DNA of 64,000 nucleotides from Pinibacter soli (GCF_029961145.1 NZ_JASBRG010000005.1:62001-126000); one strand, 5' to 3'; shown: positions 35,227 to 44,508, counted from the first letter of the stretch. The notes: generated by a model from the letters alone, not told the origin. Made by a program: numbers and translations.

Positions 35227-36018
35227 TTATGCTTTTCTTTCTCTTCTATCTCCACCACCGCGGTTGTCTCTTCTATCTCCACCTCTTCTGTCGCCACCAC
35301 CTCTTCTGTCATCTCTTCTGTCGTCTGTTCTTTCTCTTCTTTCACCGCCTTCTTTACCGCTTACCAGGTTTGGATTCAAATCTCTCTTAGCCAAAACTTC
35401 GCCTTTAGAGATCCAAACTTTGATACCGATTTTACCGTAAACAGTTAGTGCGAATACGCTAGCATAATCGATATCCATACGGTATGTATGCAAAGGCACA
35501 CGCCCTTGTTTGATCTCTTCGCTACGAGCGATCTCAGCACCACCCAAACGACCGCTAACTTTTACTTTGATACCTTCTGCACCCATACGAAGTGCTGAAG
35601 CGATCGCCATTTTAATTGCGCGTTTGTAATTGATACGGTTTTCGATTTGTTTCGCAATGGTGTCACCAACGATGTTGGCATCCAATTCAGGACGACGAAT
35701 TTCCAGGATATTGATCTGAACGTCATCTTTTCCAGTGAGTTTTTTCAACTCTTCTTTAATCCTGTCAACTTCGTTACCACCTTTTCCTATAATGATACCA
35801 GGTTTAGAAGTGTGAATTGTAACGATCAATTTACCCAATGTACGCTCAATAACGATTTTAGAGATACCACCTTTATTGATACGTGCATTCAGATAAGTGC
35901 GGATTTTGTGATCTTCGATCAACTTAGTTGAGTAATCTTTTTTATTACCATACCAGTTGCTCTCCCATCCGCGGATGATGCCTAACCTGTTACCAATAGG
36001 ATTTGCTTTCTGACCCAT
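35227..36018 (-). CDS. rpsC: 30S ribosomal protein S3 with Arg/Gly/Asp-rich tail
   Basis: This 263-residue protein lines the mRNA entry site. It has the N-terminal domain ([23 protein letters not shown]), a KH domain with [18 protein letters not shown], and the C-terminal domain with [31 protein letters not shown]. After KAEV-type core sequence ends near residue 222, a roughly 40-residue tail of RRGGDRR and DDRR units follows. Typical bacterial S3 ends at 210-235 residues, so the tail is an added disordered basic segment. Confidence 0.95.
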   Translation of the reverse strand: MGQKANPIGNRLGIIRGWESNWYGNKKDYSTKLIEDHKIRTYLNARINKGGISKIVIERTLGKLIVTIHTSKPGIIIGKGGNEVDRIKEELKKLTGKDDVQINILEIRRPELDANIVGDTIAKQIENRINYKRAIKMAIASALRMGAEGIKVKVSGRLGGAEIARSEEIKQGRVPLHTYRMDIDYASVFALTVYGKIGIKVWISKGEVLAKRDLNPNLVSGKEGGERRERTDDRRDDRRGGGDRRGGDRRDNRGGGDRRERKA

Positions 36019-36046
36019 ATGTTTGGTATATTAAGTTTACGTTTGA

Positions 36047-36382
36047 TTATTTAGTGTCTACAATTACAGTTACGTGGTTGCTACGTTTGCGTACACGGTA
36101 ACCACGGCCTTGTGGTGCAGGACGCATACGTTTTATCGTTCTAGCTCCATCAACAAAAATGGTTTTTACAATCAGTGTTGATTCATCGCCACCTTCGTTC
36201 TTTTGTTTCCAGTTGCTGATAGCGCTAACTACCAGTTTACGCAAAGGAACTGCAGGGTGTTTTGGATTGTGTTCCAATTGTGCCAATGCTTTTTCCACTT
36301 CCATGCCGCGAATCATATCTGCCAGCAAGCGCATTTTTCTTGGCGATGTAGGGTAATTGTTAAGTTTAGCTACTGCTTCCAT
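36047..36382 (-). CDS. rplV: 50S ribosomal protein L22
   Basis: This 111-residue protein lines the exit tunnel. It starts [33 protein letters not shown] and ends with the [16 protein letters not shown] hairpin region, with MRPAPQGRG before it. The start is ATG 36382. The frame runs 5 codons further upstream only to a TTG. Confidence 0.95.
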   Translation of the reverse strand: MEAVAKLNNYPTSPRKMRLLADMIRGMEVEKALAQLEHNPKHPAVPLRKLVVSAISNWKQKNEGGDESTLIVKTIFVDGARTIKRMRPAPQGRGYRVRKRSNHVTVIVDTK

Positions 36383-36439
36383 TTTATTTAGTTTCAAGTT
36401 CCGAGCTTTTGATTTTACTCTTCTGCTCTTTACTGATTA

Positions 36440-36709
36440 TTACATTTTTTTACTTGAGTGTCCTTTGAAGTTACGAGTTGGTGCAAATTCACCTAGTTTG
36501 TGACCAACCATAAATTCAGTTACGTATACCGGGATAAACTTGTTACCGTTGTGTACCGCAAATGTGTGACCTACAAAATCTGGAGAGATCGTAGAACGAC
36601 GGCTCCAGGTTTTGATAACACCTTTCTTTGCTTTGCCTTCGTTTATTGCTACCACTTTGCCCTCAAGTTTGGTGGCGATGTAAGGACCTTTTTTAATTGA
36701 ACGAGCCAT
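36440..36709 (-). CDS. rpsS: 30S ribosomal protein S19
   Basis: This 89-residue protein has [18 protein letters not shown] at the start and [52 protein letters not shown], the full S19 signature. Confidence 0.97.
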   Translation of the reverse strand: MARSIKKGPYIATKLEGKVVAINEGKAKKGVIKTWSRRSTISPDFVGHTFAVHNGNKFIPVYVTEFMVGHKLGEFAPTRNFKGHSSKKM

Positions 36710-36732
36710 GCTATTTTATTTATCGTTTATTT

Positions 36733-36754
36733 GTCCCGGTCCGAAGACCGGGAC
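36733..36754 (-). promoter_or_regulatory. UUCG-tetraloop hairpin between rplB and rpsS
   Basis: GTCCCGGTC (36733-36741) and GACCGGGAC (36746-36754) form a perfect 9-bp G/C-rich stem. On the minus strand, the coding strand for the operon, the loop reads TTCG closed by C-G, the extra-stable UUCG tetraloop. No T-run follows, so it is not an intrinsic terminator. RNA processing or stabilisation is more likely. Confidence 0.6.
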
Positions 36755-36771
36755 CATTTTAACTATTACAA

Positions 36772-37611
36772 TTATTTAGAGATTTTTTTACCGTTGCTAC
36801 GTTGGATGATCAGTTTGTCGCTTCCTTTTCCTCTCGTACGAGTTTTCAGACCTCTTGATTTTTGACCAGTTCTAGAACGAGGCTGACCACCTGAAGCTCT
36901 ACCTTCACCACCACCCATTGGGTGATCTACAGGGTTCATAGCTACACCACGAACACGAGGGCGAATACCTTTCCATACATTTCGACCTGCTTTACCCATG
37001 CTCTGCAAGTTGTGATCGCTGTTAGATACAACACCTACTGTTGCGTAACAATTGATCAATACTTTTCTCAATTCACCTGAAGGCATTTTCAACACTGCGT
37101 ATTTCTCTTCTTTAGCGTTCAATTGAGCTGAAGTTCCAGCGCTTTTCGCCATTTTACCACCCTGACCTGGTTGCAATTCGATGTTGTGAACATTAGTACC
37201 CAAAGGCATGTTCTTCATCATAAGTGCGTTACCAATCTCAGGAGCAACTGCATCACCACTGATCACTTTCGTTCCAACCTGCAATCCCTGAGGAGCAATG
37301 ATGTAACGTTTTTCACCATCAGCATAGCTCAACAATGCGATGAATGCTGTACGGTTTGGATCGTATTCAATAGAAACTACTGTAGCTTCGATATCTTTCT
37401 TGTTACGTTTGAAATCTACCAGACGATATTGTTTTTTATGACCGCCTCCAATGTAGCGCATTGCTCGTCTACCCTGGAAGTTTCTACCACCAGTACGCTT
37501 CATTGGCTCCAGCAAACTTTTCTCCGGAGTGTCGCTTGTGATTTCTGCGTATGCATTTCCTACTCTCCAGCGTGTGCCGGCTGTCATAGGTTTATATTTT
37601 CTAAGTGCCAT
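36772..37611 (-). CDS. rplB: 50S ribosomal protein L2
   Basis: This 279-residue protein supports the peptidyl-transferase centre. Seen are [65 protein letters not shown] and the C-terminal [28 protein letters not shown] block with the conserved His of DHPMGGGEG. Confidence 0.97.
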   Translation of the reverse strand: MALRKYKPMTAGTRWRVGNAYAEITSDTPEKSLLEPMKRTGGRNFQGRRAMRYIGGGHKKQYRLVDFKRNKKDIEATVVSIEYDPNRTAFIALLSYADGEKRYIIAPQGLQVGTKVISGDAVAPEIGNALMMKNMPLGTNVHNIELQPGQGGKMAKSAGTSAQLNAKEEKYAVLKMPSGELRKVLINCYATVGVVSNSDHNLQSMGKAGRNVWKGIRPRVRGVAMNPVDHPMGGGEGRASGGQPRSRTGQKSRGLKTRTRGKGSDKLIIQRSNGKKISK

Positions 37612-37630
37612 TTTCTGTTTTAACTTTTGC

Positions 37631-37644
37631 GGCAGTTAACTGCC
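37631..37644. promoter_or_regulatory. 14-base perfect palindrome between rplW and rplB
   Basis: GGCAGTTAACTGCC is fully self-complementary. It lies in the 59-base gap between rplW and rplB and might be an RNA hairpin (5-bp stem, 4-base loop) or a protein-binding site. Confidence 0.35.
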
Positions 37645-37670
37645 ATTCTTAATTTAATTAGATTCAACTA

Positions 37671-37970
37671 TTAAATTGCGCCATAAAGGTCGATTGATTC
37701 GCCTTCAGCGATCGTAATCAAAGCTTTTTTATAAGCAGGCTTGCGACCTTGTATATAACCAGCTTTTGTAAAACGACTTTTAGCTTTGCTTGGAACAACA
37801 GCAGTATTCACATCAATTACAGATACACCGTAAAATTCTTCAACTGCTTTCTTAATTTCCAATTTGTTAGCCTTTCTGTTAACTTTAAAAGCATATCTTC
37901 TCAGCTTTTCTTGCTGCGCGTTTGCTTTTTCTGTCAAAATAGGCTTTACTAATACTTCAGAAAGTTTCAT
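37671..37970 (-). CDS. rplW: 50S ribosomal protein L23
   Basis: This 99-residue protein forms the docking site for trigger factor and SRP at the tunnel exit. It shows KLSEVLVKPILTEKANAQQEKLRRYAFKVNRKANKLEIKKAVEEFYGVSV, the L23 signature, and a basic central loop. Confidence 0.96.
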   Translation of the reverse strand: MKLSEVLVKPILTEKANAQQEKLRRYAFKVNRKANKLEIKKAVEEFYGVSVIDVNTAVVPSKAKSRFTKAGYIQGRKPAYKKALITIAEGESIDLYGAI

Positions 37971-37997
37971 TTCTTTCTTATTTATATTTTAATTCAA

Positions 37998-38636
37998 TTA
38001 TGCATTTACTTCAGCTTCGTCTTCAGAGAAGATTTTCGCTGTTGTTTCACTCAGTACAAGAACATCTGCGTTTACGATGTCGTAAGTGTTGATGTCGCTC
38101 AAAGTAACTCCTTCAACACCTGGGATGTTTCTCAAAGACAAGTAAACATTATCAGTGTATTCAGGAAGAACAAACAATGATTTTTTATCATTGATGCTAA
38201 GTGCTTTTAATGCACCAGCGAAGTCCTTTGTTTTTGGAGCGTCAAGCTTAATGTCTTCAACAACAACGATAGCGTTAGCTTTCGCTTTGTATGCAAGAGC
38301 AGACATTTTAGCAAGGTCTTTCACTTTACGGTTCAATTTGATGTCGTAAGCGTGAGGTTTAGGTCCGAAGATTGTACCGCCACCTTTGTATAGAGGGTTA
38401 CGGATGTTACCTTTACGGCTACCACCAGTACCTTTTTGTTTGTGAAGTTTACGGCTTGCACCCTTTACTTCTGCACGAGTTTTTACTTTGTGTGTACCTT
38501 GACGCTGAGCAGCAAGGTATTGTTTCACAGCAAGATAAATAACGTGATCATTCGGTTCAATTCCGAAAATTTCTTCGGGCAATTCAACCGTTCTGCCGGT
38601 TTTTTGTCCTTTTATATTTAAAATATCTACTTGCAT
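37998..38636 (-). CDS. rplD: 50S ribosomal protein L4
   Basis: This 212-residue protein extends a loop into the exit tunnel (VKTRAEVKGASRKLHKQKGTGGSRKGNIRNPLYKGGGTIFGPKPH, about 56-102). The globular domain follows. In E. coli L4 also represses its own operon through an S10 leader. The short leader of rpsJ here does not show that structure. Confidence 0.96.
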   Translation of the reverse strand: MQVDILNIKGQKTGRTVELPEEIFGIEPNDHVIYLAVKQYLAAQRQGTHKVKTRAEVKGASRKLHKQKGTGGSRKGNIRNPLYKGGGTIFGPKPHAYDIKLNRKVKDLAKMSALAYKAKANAIVVVEDIKLDAPKTKDFAGALKALSINDKKSLFVLPEYTDNVYLSLRNIPGVEGVTLSDINTYDIVNADVLVLSETTAKIFSEDEAEVNA

Positions 38637-38655
38637 CTTTTTTCAGATTAAAAGT

Positions 38656-39273
38656 TTACTTCTGGATTAAAACAATAGAACCGTTATGGCCTGGTACAGA
38701 TCCACTAACGAGGATGTAATTTTTATCAGCAAAAATTTTAAGGACTTTCAAGCCTTTCATTTTTACTCTGTCACCACCCATGCGGCCTGCCATGCGCACA
38801 CCTTTCATTACACGGGAAGCATCAGAAGAGTTACCCAGAGAACCTGGAGCTCTTTGACGATCGTGCTGACCGTGAGAAGCGCCGCCAACACCACTGAAAC
38901 CGTGACGTTTAACAACACCCTGGAAACCTTTACCTTTTGTAGTACCAACTACTTCAACATTTTCACCTTCAGTGAAAATATCTACGGTAACTGCTTCACC
39001 CAGAACTTTTTCTATTGAATAATCGCGAAACTCTTTTACGAATTTTTTAGCGCTTGTGTTAGCTTTTGCGAAGTGATTGATTTCGGCTTTAGGAGCGTGT
39101 TTTTCTTTTTTGTCGCCGAACGCTAATTGCAGGGCATCGTAGCCATCTGTCTCTTTTGTTTTAACCTGCGTAACAACGCAAGGACCAGCTTCAATGATGG
39201 TACAAGCTGTCTGCTTGCCATCAGGACTGAAGATGCTGGTCATGCCAATCTTTTTACCAATAATCGCTTTCAT
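38656..39273 (-). CDS. rplC: 50S ribosomal protein L3
   Basis: This 205-residue protein starts [19 protein letters not shown]. It carries the long extension toward the peptidyl-transferase centre ([49 protein letters not shown]). It is unusual in lying 330 bases after rpsJ. Confidence 0.97.
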   Translation of the reverse strand: MKAIIGKKIGMTSIFSPDGKQTACTIIEAGPCVVTQVKTKETDGYDALQLAFGDKKEKHAPKAEINHFAKANTSAKKFVKEFRDYSIEKVLGEAVTVDIFTEGENVEVVGTTKGKGFQGVVKRHGFSGVGGASHGQHDRQRAPGSLGNSSDASRVMKGVRMAGRMGGDRVKMKGLKVLKIFADKNYILVSGSVPGHNGSIVLIQK

Positions 39274-39603
39274 GTTCTTTGTTTGCGCTGCAAGGTTGAA
39301 AGGACAATCTTTTATAGTAGTACCGGAGAGGTATCTAATATTAGGACTTCAATCCCCGTTTAGCAACCGACCTTTTCCGTTTTGCGACTGAACTTAGAGT
39401 ATAATGTCGCTGGAAGTACCGGCAGTAAACAAACCCTGAACAGCTTGTTTATATTTTTTTTTCGCTGATCAAAGCAATAGGCTTTGATCAATATTTTTAC
39501 AATCAGAGCTCTTTTCTCCTTACCAAGTAGTGAGGATTGAGAGATAATTTTATTTTAAGAACTTTATTTCCCGCTAACCGGGACTGTCAAACGAATCCGA
39601 CGA
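39274..39603 (-). promoter_or_regulatory. Long untranslated gap between rpsJ and rplC with hairpins
   Basis: These 330 bases hold no open frame that I can support. Read on the minus strand, they carry a hairpin just after rpsJ (TCCCG/CGGGA, 39569-39583) and a perfect 10-bp stem-loop (TGATCAAAGC/GCTTTGATCA, 39466-39490, loop AATAG on the plus strand). A region up to rplC with no strong terminator follows. It is probably a leader or attenuator acting on rplC-rplD, or a second promoter region. No TAnnTTTG match was found near the rplC start. Confidence 0.45.
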
Positions 39604-39909
39604 TTACGCTTTGATTTCAACTTCCACACCAGAAGGCAGATCAAGTTTAGAAAGAGCATCTACAGTTCTTGAAGAAGAAGTATAGATATCTAATAAACGT
39701 TTGTGAGTACACAATTGAAACTGCTCACGTGCCTTTTTATTTACGTGTGGGGAACGCAAAACTGTAAAGATCTTCTTATGAGTAGGTAAAGGAATTGGAC
39801 CTGTAACTACTGCTCCTGTGCTACGAACTGTTTTTACGATTTTTTCAGCAGATTTATCTACCAGATTGTGATCGTAAGATTGTAATTTAATTCTGATTCG
39901 CTGTGACAT
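39604..39909 (-). CDS. rpsJ: 30S ribosomal protein S10
   Basis: This 101-residue protein, first in the operon, also serves as the NusE antitermination factor. It shows [73 protein letters not shown], the complete S10 signature. It is not preceded by fusA or tuf. Confidence 0.97.
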   Translation of the reverse strand: MSQRIRIKLQSYDHNLVDKSAEKIVKTVRSTGAVVTGPIPLPTHKKIFTVLRSPHVNKKAREQFQLCTHKRLLDIYTSSSRTVDALSKLDLPSGVEVEIKA

Positions 39910-39938
39910 ACGTAAAATCCAACTTTTAATTGGGAGTG

Positions 39939-39946
39939 CAAAGGTA
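39939..39946 (-). promoter_or_regulatory. -7 promoter element of the S10 operon
   Basis: The minus strand reads TACCTTTG, matching TAnnTTTG, 29 bases before the rpsJ ATG. The predicted leader is about 25 bases, too short for an E. coli-type S10 leader. Confidence 0.6.
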
Positions 39947-40162
39947 AGAGGATGTCATATAACATCAAAATATTTTGAAAACATTTTTTAGTATTCAGCC
40001 AATTAAATGACGGCTTTTAACAAAATTTGCCTTCATTTTATTTATCCACCTGCCTTCCCTTTGGTTAAAAAAGTTACGCAAGTTACAAATATAATATGAT
40101 TTGGAGCTGGTTATTTTTAGAAAAAATAACTGTTAACTAATTGAATATAAACTACTTAAAAA

Positions 40163-41062
40163 GTGAAGTATCAAACTTTAGGAAAATCAGGTTTGTCGGT
40201 TAGCAAAATCGCCTTTGGCTGCATGTCTCTGGAAAAAGGTAACTACGCCGAGAATGAAAAATTATTGCTGGAGGCGTTCGAAAAAGGAATTATTCTTTTT
40301 GACACGGCTGATTTATATGATAATGGCGAAAACGAGATAACTCTTGGAAAAGCTTTGAAGCCGATTCGGGAAAAGGTAATTATTTCTACTAAAGTAGGTA
40401 ATCAAATGCGGCCAGATGGAAAGACTTGGGATTGGAATCCAACTAAAAACTACATTCTGGCGGCGGTTGAAAATAGCTTAAAAAGGCTGCAAACGGATTA
40501 CATCGATTTGTACCAGTTGCACGGCGGTACAATTGACGATCCGATTGACGAGACCATTGAAGCGTTCGAAATATTAAAGCAACAGGGAAAAATTCGATTT
40601 TACGGAATCTCGTCTATCAGGCCTAATGTAATCAGGGAATATGTAAAAAGATCTGACATTGTGAGTATTATGATGCAATATAGTGTTTTGGACCGCAGGC
40701 CGGAGCAATCCTGTTTTCCACTTTTACAAGAAAATAATATCGGTGTTTTGGCGAGAGGTTCCCTGGCAAAGGGTATTCTGCCAGGCAAATCTGCTGATGC
40801 TTATCTCGATCGTAATCAATCGGAAATCAGCAAGGCCGTGGAATGTATTAAAGCTTTTTCGGCTGATGGCCGAAGTCCTGCAGAAACGGCTATTCAATTT
40901 GCATTGCATCACCCTGCAGTTTCCAGCGCTGTTGTGGGAATCCGCACTGAACGGCAATTAAATGACGCAATCAGTGCGGTGGAAAAGCCAATGCTATCCG
41001 AGCTCGATTACCTACAAATCGCCGGTTCGATTCCTGTGAATTATTATAAGGAACATCTCTAA
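40163..41062 (+). CDS. Aldo/keto reductase
   Basis: This 299-residue NAD(P)H-dependent oxidoreductase has an (alpha/beta)8 barrel. The catalytic residues are visible: Asp and Tyr in FDTADLYDNGENE (near 46-58), Lys in VIISTKVG (near 76) and His in LYQLHGG (near 120). The C-terminal nucleotide-binding segment has AVVGIRTERQL (near 258-268). The start is GTG 40163. No ATG is available before residue 21, and an in-frame upstream ATG is not present. Its stop codon abuts the stop codon of rlmB on the other strand. The substrate is unknown. Confidence 0.88.
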   Translation: MKYQTLGKSGLSVSKIAFGCMSLEKGNYAENEKLLLEAFEKGIILFDTADLYDNGENEITLGKALKPIREKVIISTKVGNQMRPDGKTWDWNPTKNYILAAVENSLKRLQTDYIDLYQLHGGTIDDPIDETIEAFEILKQQGKIRFYGISSIRPNVIREYVKRSDIVSIMMQYSVLDRRPEQSCFPLLQENNIGVLARGSLAKGILPGKSADAYLDRNQSEISKAVECIKAFSADGRSPAETAIQFALHHPAVSSAVVGIRTERQLNDAISAVEKPMLSELDYLQIAGSIPVNYYKEHL

Positions 41063-41830
41063 TTATAAGCGCTGCTTCATCACTTCATAAAGGATCATGC
41101 CAGTTGCAACTGACACGTTTAAGGATTCAAAGTTGCCTGCCATAGGGATATTGAAGTTCTGATCGCAGATCTTCATGAGCGCAGGTGTTACGCCCTTATC
41201 CTCGCTCCCCATTACGACCGCGCAAGGTTCTGTAAAATCAAGTTCAAAGACCCTTGATGAAGCCGTCATCTCGCTGACAAATACTTTTATGCCATTTAAG
41301 TGAAGTTCGTCGACCGCTTTCATCAGGCTATTTACACGGCACACCGCAATTTTTTCAAGTGCACCAGCTGAAGTTGTGATGGCATCTTCGTTTAAGGCTC
41401 CAACCCCTTTGTCTGGAATTATTATTGCCTGTACTCCGCAGCAGTAGGCGGTTCTGGCGATTGCACCAATATTACGGATATCCGTAACGCCGTCTAGTAT
41501 TACAAAAAGCGGTGTTTGACCTTTGTCAACTATAAATGAAATTACCTGCTGAAGATCCTGGTATTGTATTTTGGAAATTACAGCTACACAACCTTCGTGG
41601 TTTTGAATGTTAAACCCGTTCAGTTTTTCAACGGGCACTTTGTTTATTGGAACATTATGTTGTTGAGCCAACTTAACTATATCACCTGCTGCCGCAGCAC
41701 CCAGTGTTTGTTGCAAATAAATGCGCTCTAACTGTTTGCCCGTTTTCAATGCGTTGATAACGGCTTCTCTACCTATAACCAAAGAACTCTTCTTGGGTCT
41801 GCTTTGTTGCTGCTGTCTGAAATTTTTCAC
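41063..41830 (-). CDS. rlmB: 23S rRNA (guanosine-2'-O)-methyltransferase RlmB, TrmH/SpoU family
   Basis: This 255-residue enzyme methylates the ribose of G2251 in 23S rRNA in E. coli. It has an N-terminal substrate-binding domain (about 18-90, SSLVIGREAVINALKTG) and a SPOUT knot domain with DGVTDIRNIGAIARTA (motif 1), CAVVMGSEDKGVTPAL (motif 2) and NFESLNVSVATGMILYEVM (motif 3). The start is GTG 41830, with a TACTTTTG promoter element ending 5 bases upstream, so the mRNA is probably leaderless. The N-terminal Gln-rich stretch is a little longer than usual. Confidence 0.9.
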   Translation of the reverse strand: MKNFRQQQQSRPKKSSLVIGREAVINALKTGKQLERIYLQQTLGAAAAGDIVKLAQQHNVPINKVPVEKLNGFNIQNHEGCVAVISKIQYQDLQQVISFIVDKGQTPLFVILDGVTDIRNIGAIARTAYCCGVQAIIIPDKGVGALNEDAITTSAGALEKIAVCRVNSLMKAVDELHLNGIKVFVSEMTASSRVFELDFTEPCAVVMGSEDKGVTPALMKICDQNFNIPMAGNFESLNVSVATGMILYEVMKQRL

Positions 41831-41834
41831 GGTG

Positions 41835-41842
41835 CAAAAGTA
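41835..41842 (-). promoter_or_regulatory. -7 promoter element abutting the rlmB start codon
   Basis: The minus strand reads TACTTTTG (TAnnTTTG) and ends 5 bases before GTG 41830, predicting a leader of 0-3 bases. Confidence 0.5.
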
Positions 41843-41933
41843 GGATTTAAGTGGGGAGTTGAAAATTGAAAGTTGAAAATGAGTAGTTTTTATGGGTGTT
41901 TTGTTGCTTGTTTACAACTACAATAACTAAAAA

Positions 41934-41962
41934 AGAAGCAGGCTATTTAAGAGCCTGCTTGC
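41934..41962 (-). terminator. Intrinsic terminator after the TonB receptor gene
   Basis: AAGCAGGCT (41936-41944) and AGCCTGCTT (41952-41960) form a perfect stem. On the minus strand it is followed by a T-run. It lies 6 bases after the receptor stop codon. Confidence 0.8.
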
Positions 41963-41965
41963 TTT

Positions 41966-44125
41966 TTAAAGTCGCAGTTTGATGCCTCCGTTTACGACGA
42001 AGCCATCCAGGGGTGCATATATGTCCCTAAAGTTGGGATCAGTACGTGGACCCGTATAAATCGTATCAAACCTGGTTTGTCTTGTATCTGTGAAGTTTTC
42101 AAAATTTACGAACACAGAGAACTTCTCCCATATTTTCTCCGCCATTGCACCAAAGGTCCAAAATGCTTTTCCCGTTGCGCCGTCATTCAAAGGTTGCTTA
42201 CCCGTATAATAAGCTTCGAGACCAATTTTGAAATTGTCTTCCACTTCGTAAATGAGTACGTTGTTCAACTTGTGCTTCGCTGTGAGCGGATTTGGTATTT
42301 TACCATGGTCCGTGTGCAGCAGCGCATCGGTAAATGTATAGCCAATGAATAGACTGAAATCGCCGTAAGTGAGTTTTACATTGGTTTCCCAGCCGCGACT
42401 ATCAAGATGGCCGGATGCATTCCGGAGTTTGTAAAGATTTGCTGCCAACGTATCCAACATCAACGGATGATTGATGCGTGTGATAAAAAAAAGCTGATTG
42501 ATACTCATCTTCACATCTCCAATGGCGGTCCGATAATTTACATCTGCGTTGATACCATATGATTTTTCAAGTTCATTGGTTGAGCCCGACACCGGCAATA
42601 CACCTTTGTATTGCATTCTTTCTGTTTCTTCTGTAAAGATGGTTGGTGTTGTGTAACCAAACCCAGCCCCCACACGCGATGTAAGCCTGGGAGAAAACTT
42701 AAACAGCGCCGCAGCACGTGGAAGCAGCACCGGCCCATAATTGGCTACATAGTCTCCCCTCAATCCCAGTTCAGTATTCAGCCAGTTCGTTGCGTTCCAG
42801 GATTGCTGAATGAATAATCCTGCGGTTTGCTGAACATAATCCCTTTTTGGAAAGGAATCTTTAGGGTGCTCACGGAAATTGTCGGTATAATAATTTAAGC
42901 CTATGATCCAATCTGATTTTTGGCCCGTACGACTGTATGTTCCTTCTGAATAAGAGGACCATTGTGTACCATCAAAAGCATAACCTGGAGTTTTGATGGT
43001 GCGACGAAAACAGCTGATGGCGTTCTTGAACTTAAAGGCGCTATGCTCGTTTAGTTTATGATCCAACGCCAGCTGGCTGGAAACGCGGTTGCTGTTGTTG
43101 TTTTCGAAATAACTATGTAGACTATCGCCATGTCCTTTGATGTATTGAATGTCGCCTCCCTCCCTTTTTTCGAAAGCCGAACTAAGGCCAACAGTGATGG
43201 TCGTTTTCGGATTGAAATAAAGGAACAACTTTGGGTTGAATACGTATCGTTCAGTCTTTGGTATGGCTGTAAAACCCGTTGATGAAGGATCATAAGGTTT
43301 GCTGCTGTTGCGGGCAGCATATAATGTAAGACCCGCTTTCCCAAATCGCTGACTATAGAATCCATCTAAATCAAGGCCGCCTGCGGAGGTGCCGTTGATC
43401 ATAAAGCGAAGATCTTTCTCCTTTTTGGGTGTTTTAGAAATCAGGTTCACGAGCCCGGCAATTGCACCTCCTCCATAGAGTGTGGAACTGGCGCCCTTGA
43501 TGATCTCCACCTGCTTTAAATCCAGGGGTGGCGTTTGTAATAATCCCAACCCGCTTGAGAAGCCAGAAAACAAGGGAAACCCATCTTTCAATAATTGGGT
43601 GTATCTGCCGTCCAAACCTTGTATTCGAATGCTTGAGTTGGCTGAGGTTGCGGACACCTGCTGCGTTTGAATACCGGTACTCTCGCTAAGCATCATGCGA
43701 ATGTCACCCGGCTTCATGTTTGCTTTTTCCTCTAATTCTTCTCCGCTAACAAACTCGACGCGTGTAGGCATGTTCCGGATGGTGCGTGTGCTCCGGGTTG
43801 AGGAGACCACTACTTCATTCATATTCTCTGTATCAGCCTCCAGTTTTATTGTTAAACTGTCTCCTGGTAACGGAATAGTAAATGCTTGAGAAAATTCCTT
43901 ATGACCGACAGAACGTATTTGCAGTAAATGTTTGCCTGCAGGCACATTGTTAAACAAAATCAATCCTGTTGTATCTGTTGCAGCTGTTTTGCCTGCCAAT
44001 GTAACCGTTGCTGATACCAACGGTTCATTTGCATCTGCATCTTTTACACGAACAGCTAACTTATGTTGGGCGCGACATATCACCCCCAAACAAAGGAATA
44101 GCCATAGGCAAATTGCCTTTTTCAT
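41966..44125 (-). CDS. TonB-dependent receptor, probably metal or siderophore type
   Basis: This 719-residue outer membrane transporter has a signal peptide (MKKAICLWLFLCLGVICRAQ). A carboxypeptidase-regulatory-like domain follows (about 22-95, ANEPLVSATVTLAGKTAATDTTGLILFNNVPAG), then the plug (about 115-215, NEVVVSSTRSTRTIRNMP, IRIQGLDGRYTQLLKDGFP, SSTLYGGGAIAGLVNLISK) and a 22-strand barrel ending VVNGGIKLRL. It has no SusD partner and so is not a SusC-type glycan receptor. The gene upstream encodes a Cys-rich DUF6660-like protein, which suggests metal uptake such as copper or zinc. The ligand is inference. Confidence 0.88.
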   Translation of the reverse strand: MKKAICLWLFLCLGVICRAQHKLAVRVKDADANEPLVSATVTLAGKTAATDTTGLILFNNVPAGKHLLQIRSVGHKEFSQAFTIPLPGDSLTIKLEADTENMNEVVVSSTRSTRTIRNMPTRVEFVSGEELEEKANMKPGDIRMMLSESTGIQTQQVSATSANSSIRIQGLDGRYTQLLKDGFPLFSGFSSGLGLLQTPPLDLKQVEIIKGASSTLYGGGAIAGLVNLISKTPKKEKDLRFMINGTSAGGLDLDGFYSQRFGKAGLTLYAARNSSKPYDPSSTGFTAIPKTERYVFNPKLFLYFNPKTTITVGLSSAFEKREGGDIQYIKGHGDSLHSYFENNNSNRVSSQLALDHKLNEHSAFKFKNAISCFRRTIKTPGYAFDGTQWSSYSEGTYSRTGQKSDWIIGLNYYTDNFREHPKDSFPKRDYVQQTAGLFIQQSWNATNWLNTELGLRGDYVANYGPVLLPRAAALFKFSPRLTSRVGAGFGYTTPTIFTEETERMQYKGVLPVSGSTNELEKSYGINADVNYRTAIGDVKMSINQLFFITRINHPLMLDTLAANLYKLRNASGHLDSRGWETNVKLTYGDFSLFIGYTFTDALLHTDHGKIPNPLTAKHKLNNVLIYEVEDNFKIGLEAYYTGKQPLNDGATGKAFWTFGAMAEKIWEKFSVFVNFENFTDTRQTRFDTIYTGPRTDPNFRDIYAPLDGFVVNGGIKLRL

Positions 44126-44192
44126 ATTTAAAATAAAAGATAATGTGAAATAATAGATGCCTTAAAGGCACCAAAACCAATACTAATATGTA

Positions 44193-44504
44193 CTAGCATT
44201 TGGGAGGCTGCCATATGGATGGCAAATTGCGCGACACAAGATTATCGTGATAAAAGAATTTGTACACTACAACTTCATGTTGTTCCACAACAGAAAATCT
44301 GAATACTTGTGGAATGATAACGCCGTTGCAGGCTGCACAAGCGAAGAACGGTGAGCAGGGTGCGCTTGGTTTGGAAGTTTCTTTGGAATGATTGGTTTGT
44401 ACTGATGTGTTTTGCTCATTCGCGCAGCAATCATCATCCGCACAGCAGGGTACGGCTGACAGTAACAATACGTAAAATGAAAGAATGTAGACAAACCACT
44501 TCAT
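44193..44504 (-). CDS. DUF6660-like small Cys-rich exported protein
   Basis: This 103-residue protein has an N-terminal signal-like helix (YILSFYVLLLSAVPCCA). Cysteine clusters follow: CCADDDCCANE and CSPFFACAACNG. A C-terminal WQPPKC ends it. The pattern matches the DUF6660 family, found beside TonB-dependent receptors in Bacteroidota and presumed to handle metals. It is upstream of the receptor by 67 bases, on the same strand, so probably co-transcribed. A TATCTTTG element ends 5 bases before its ATG. Confidence 0.7.
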   Translation of the reverse strand: MKWFVYILSFYVLLLSAVPCCADDDCCANEQNTSVQTNHSKETSKPSAPCSPFFACAACNGVIIPQVFRFSVVEQHEVVVYKFFYHDNLVSRNLPSIWQPPKC

Positions 44505-44508
44505 GAGC

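Noticed and set aside
39910-39946. E. coli-type S10 leader bound by L4
   Set aside because: The leader between the promoter element and rpsJ is about 25 bases and only has a 4-bp hairpin, far too short.
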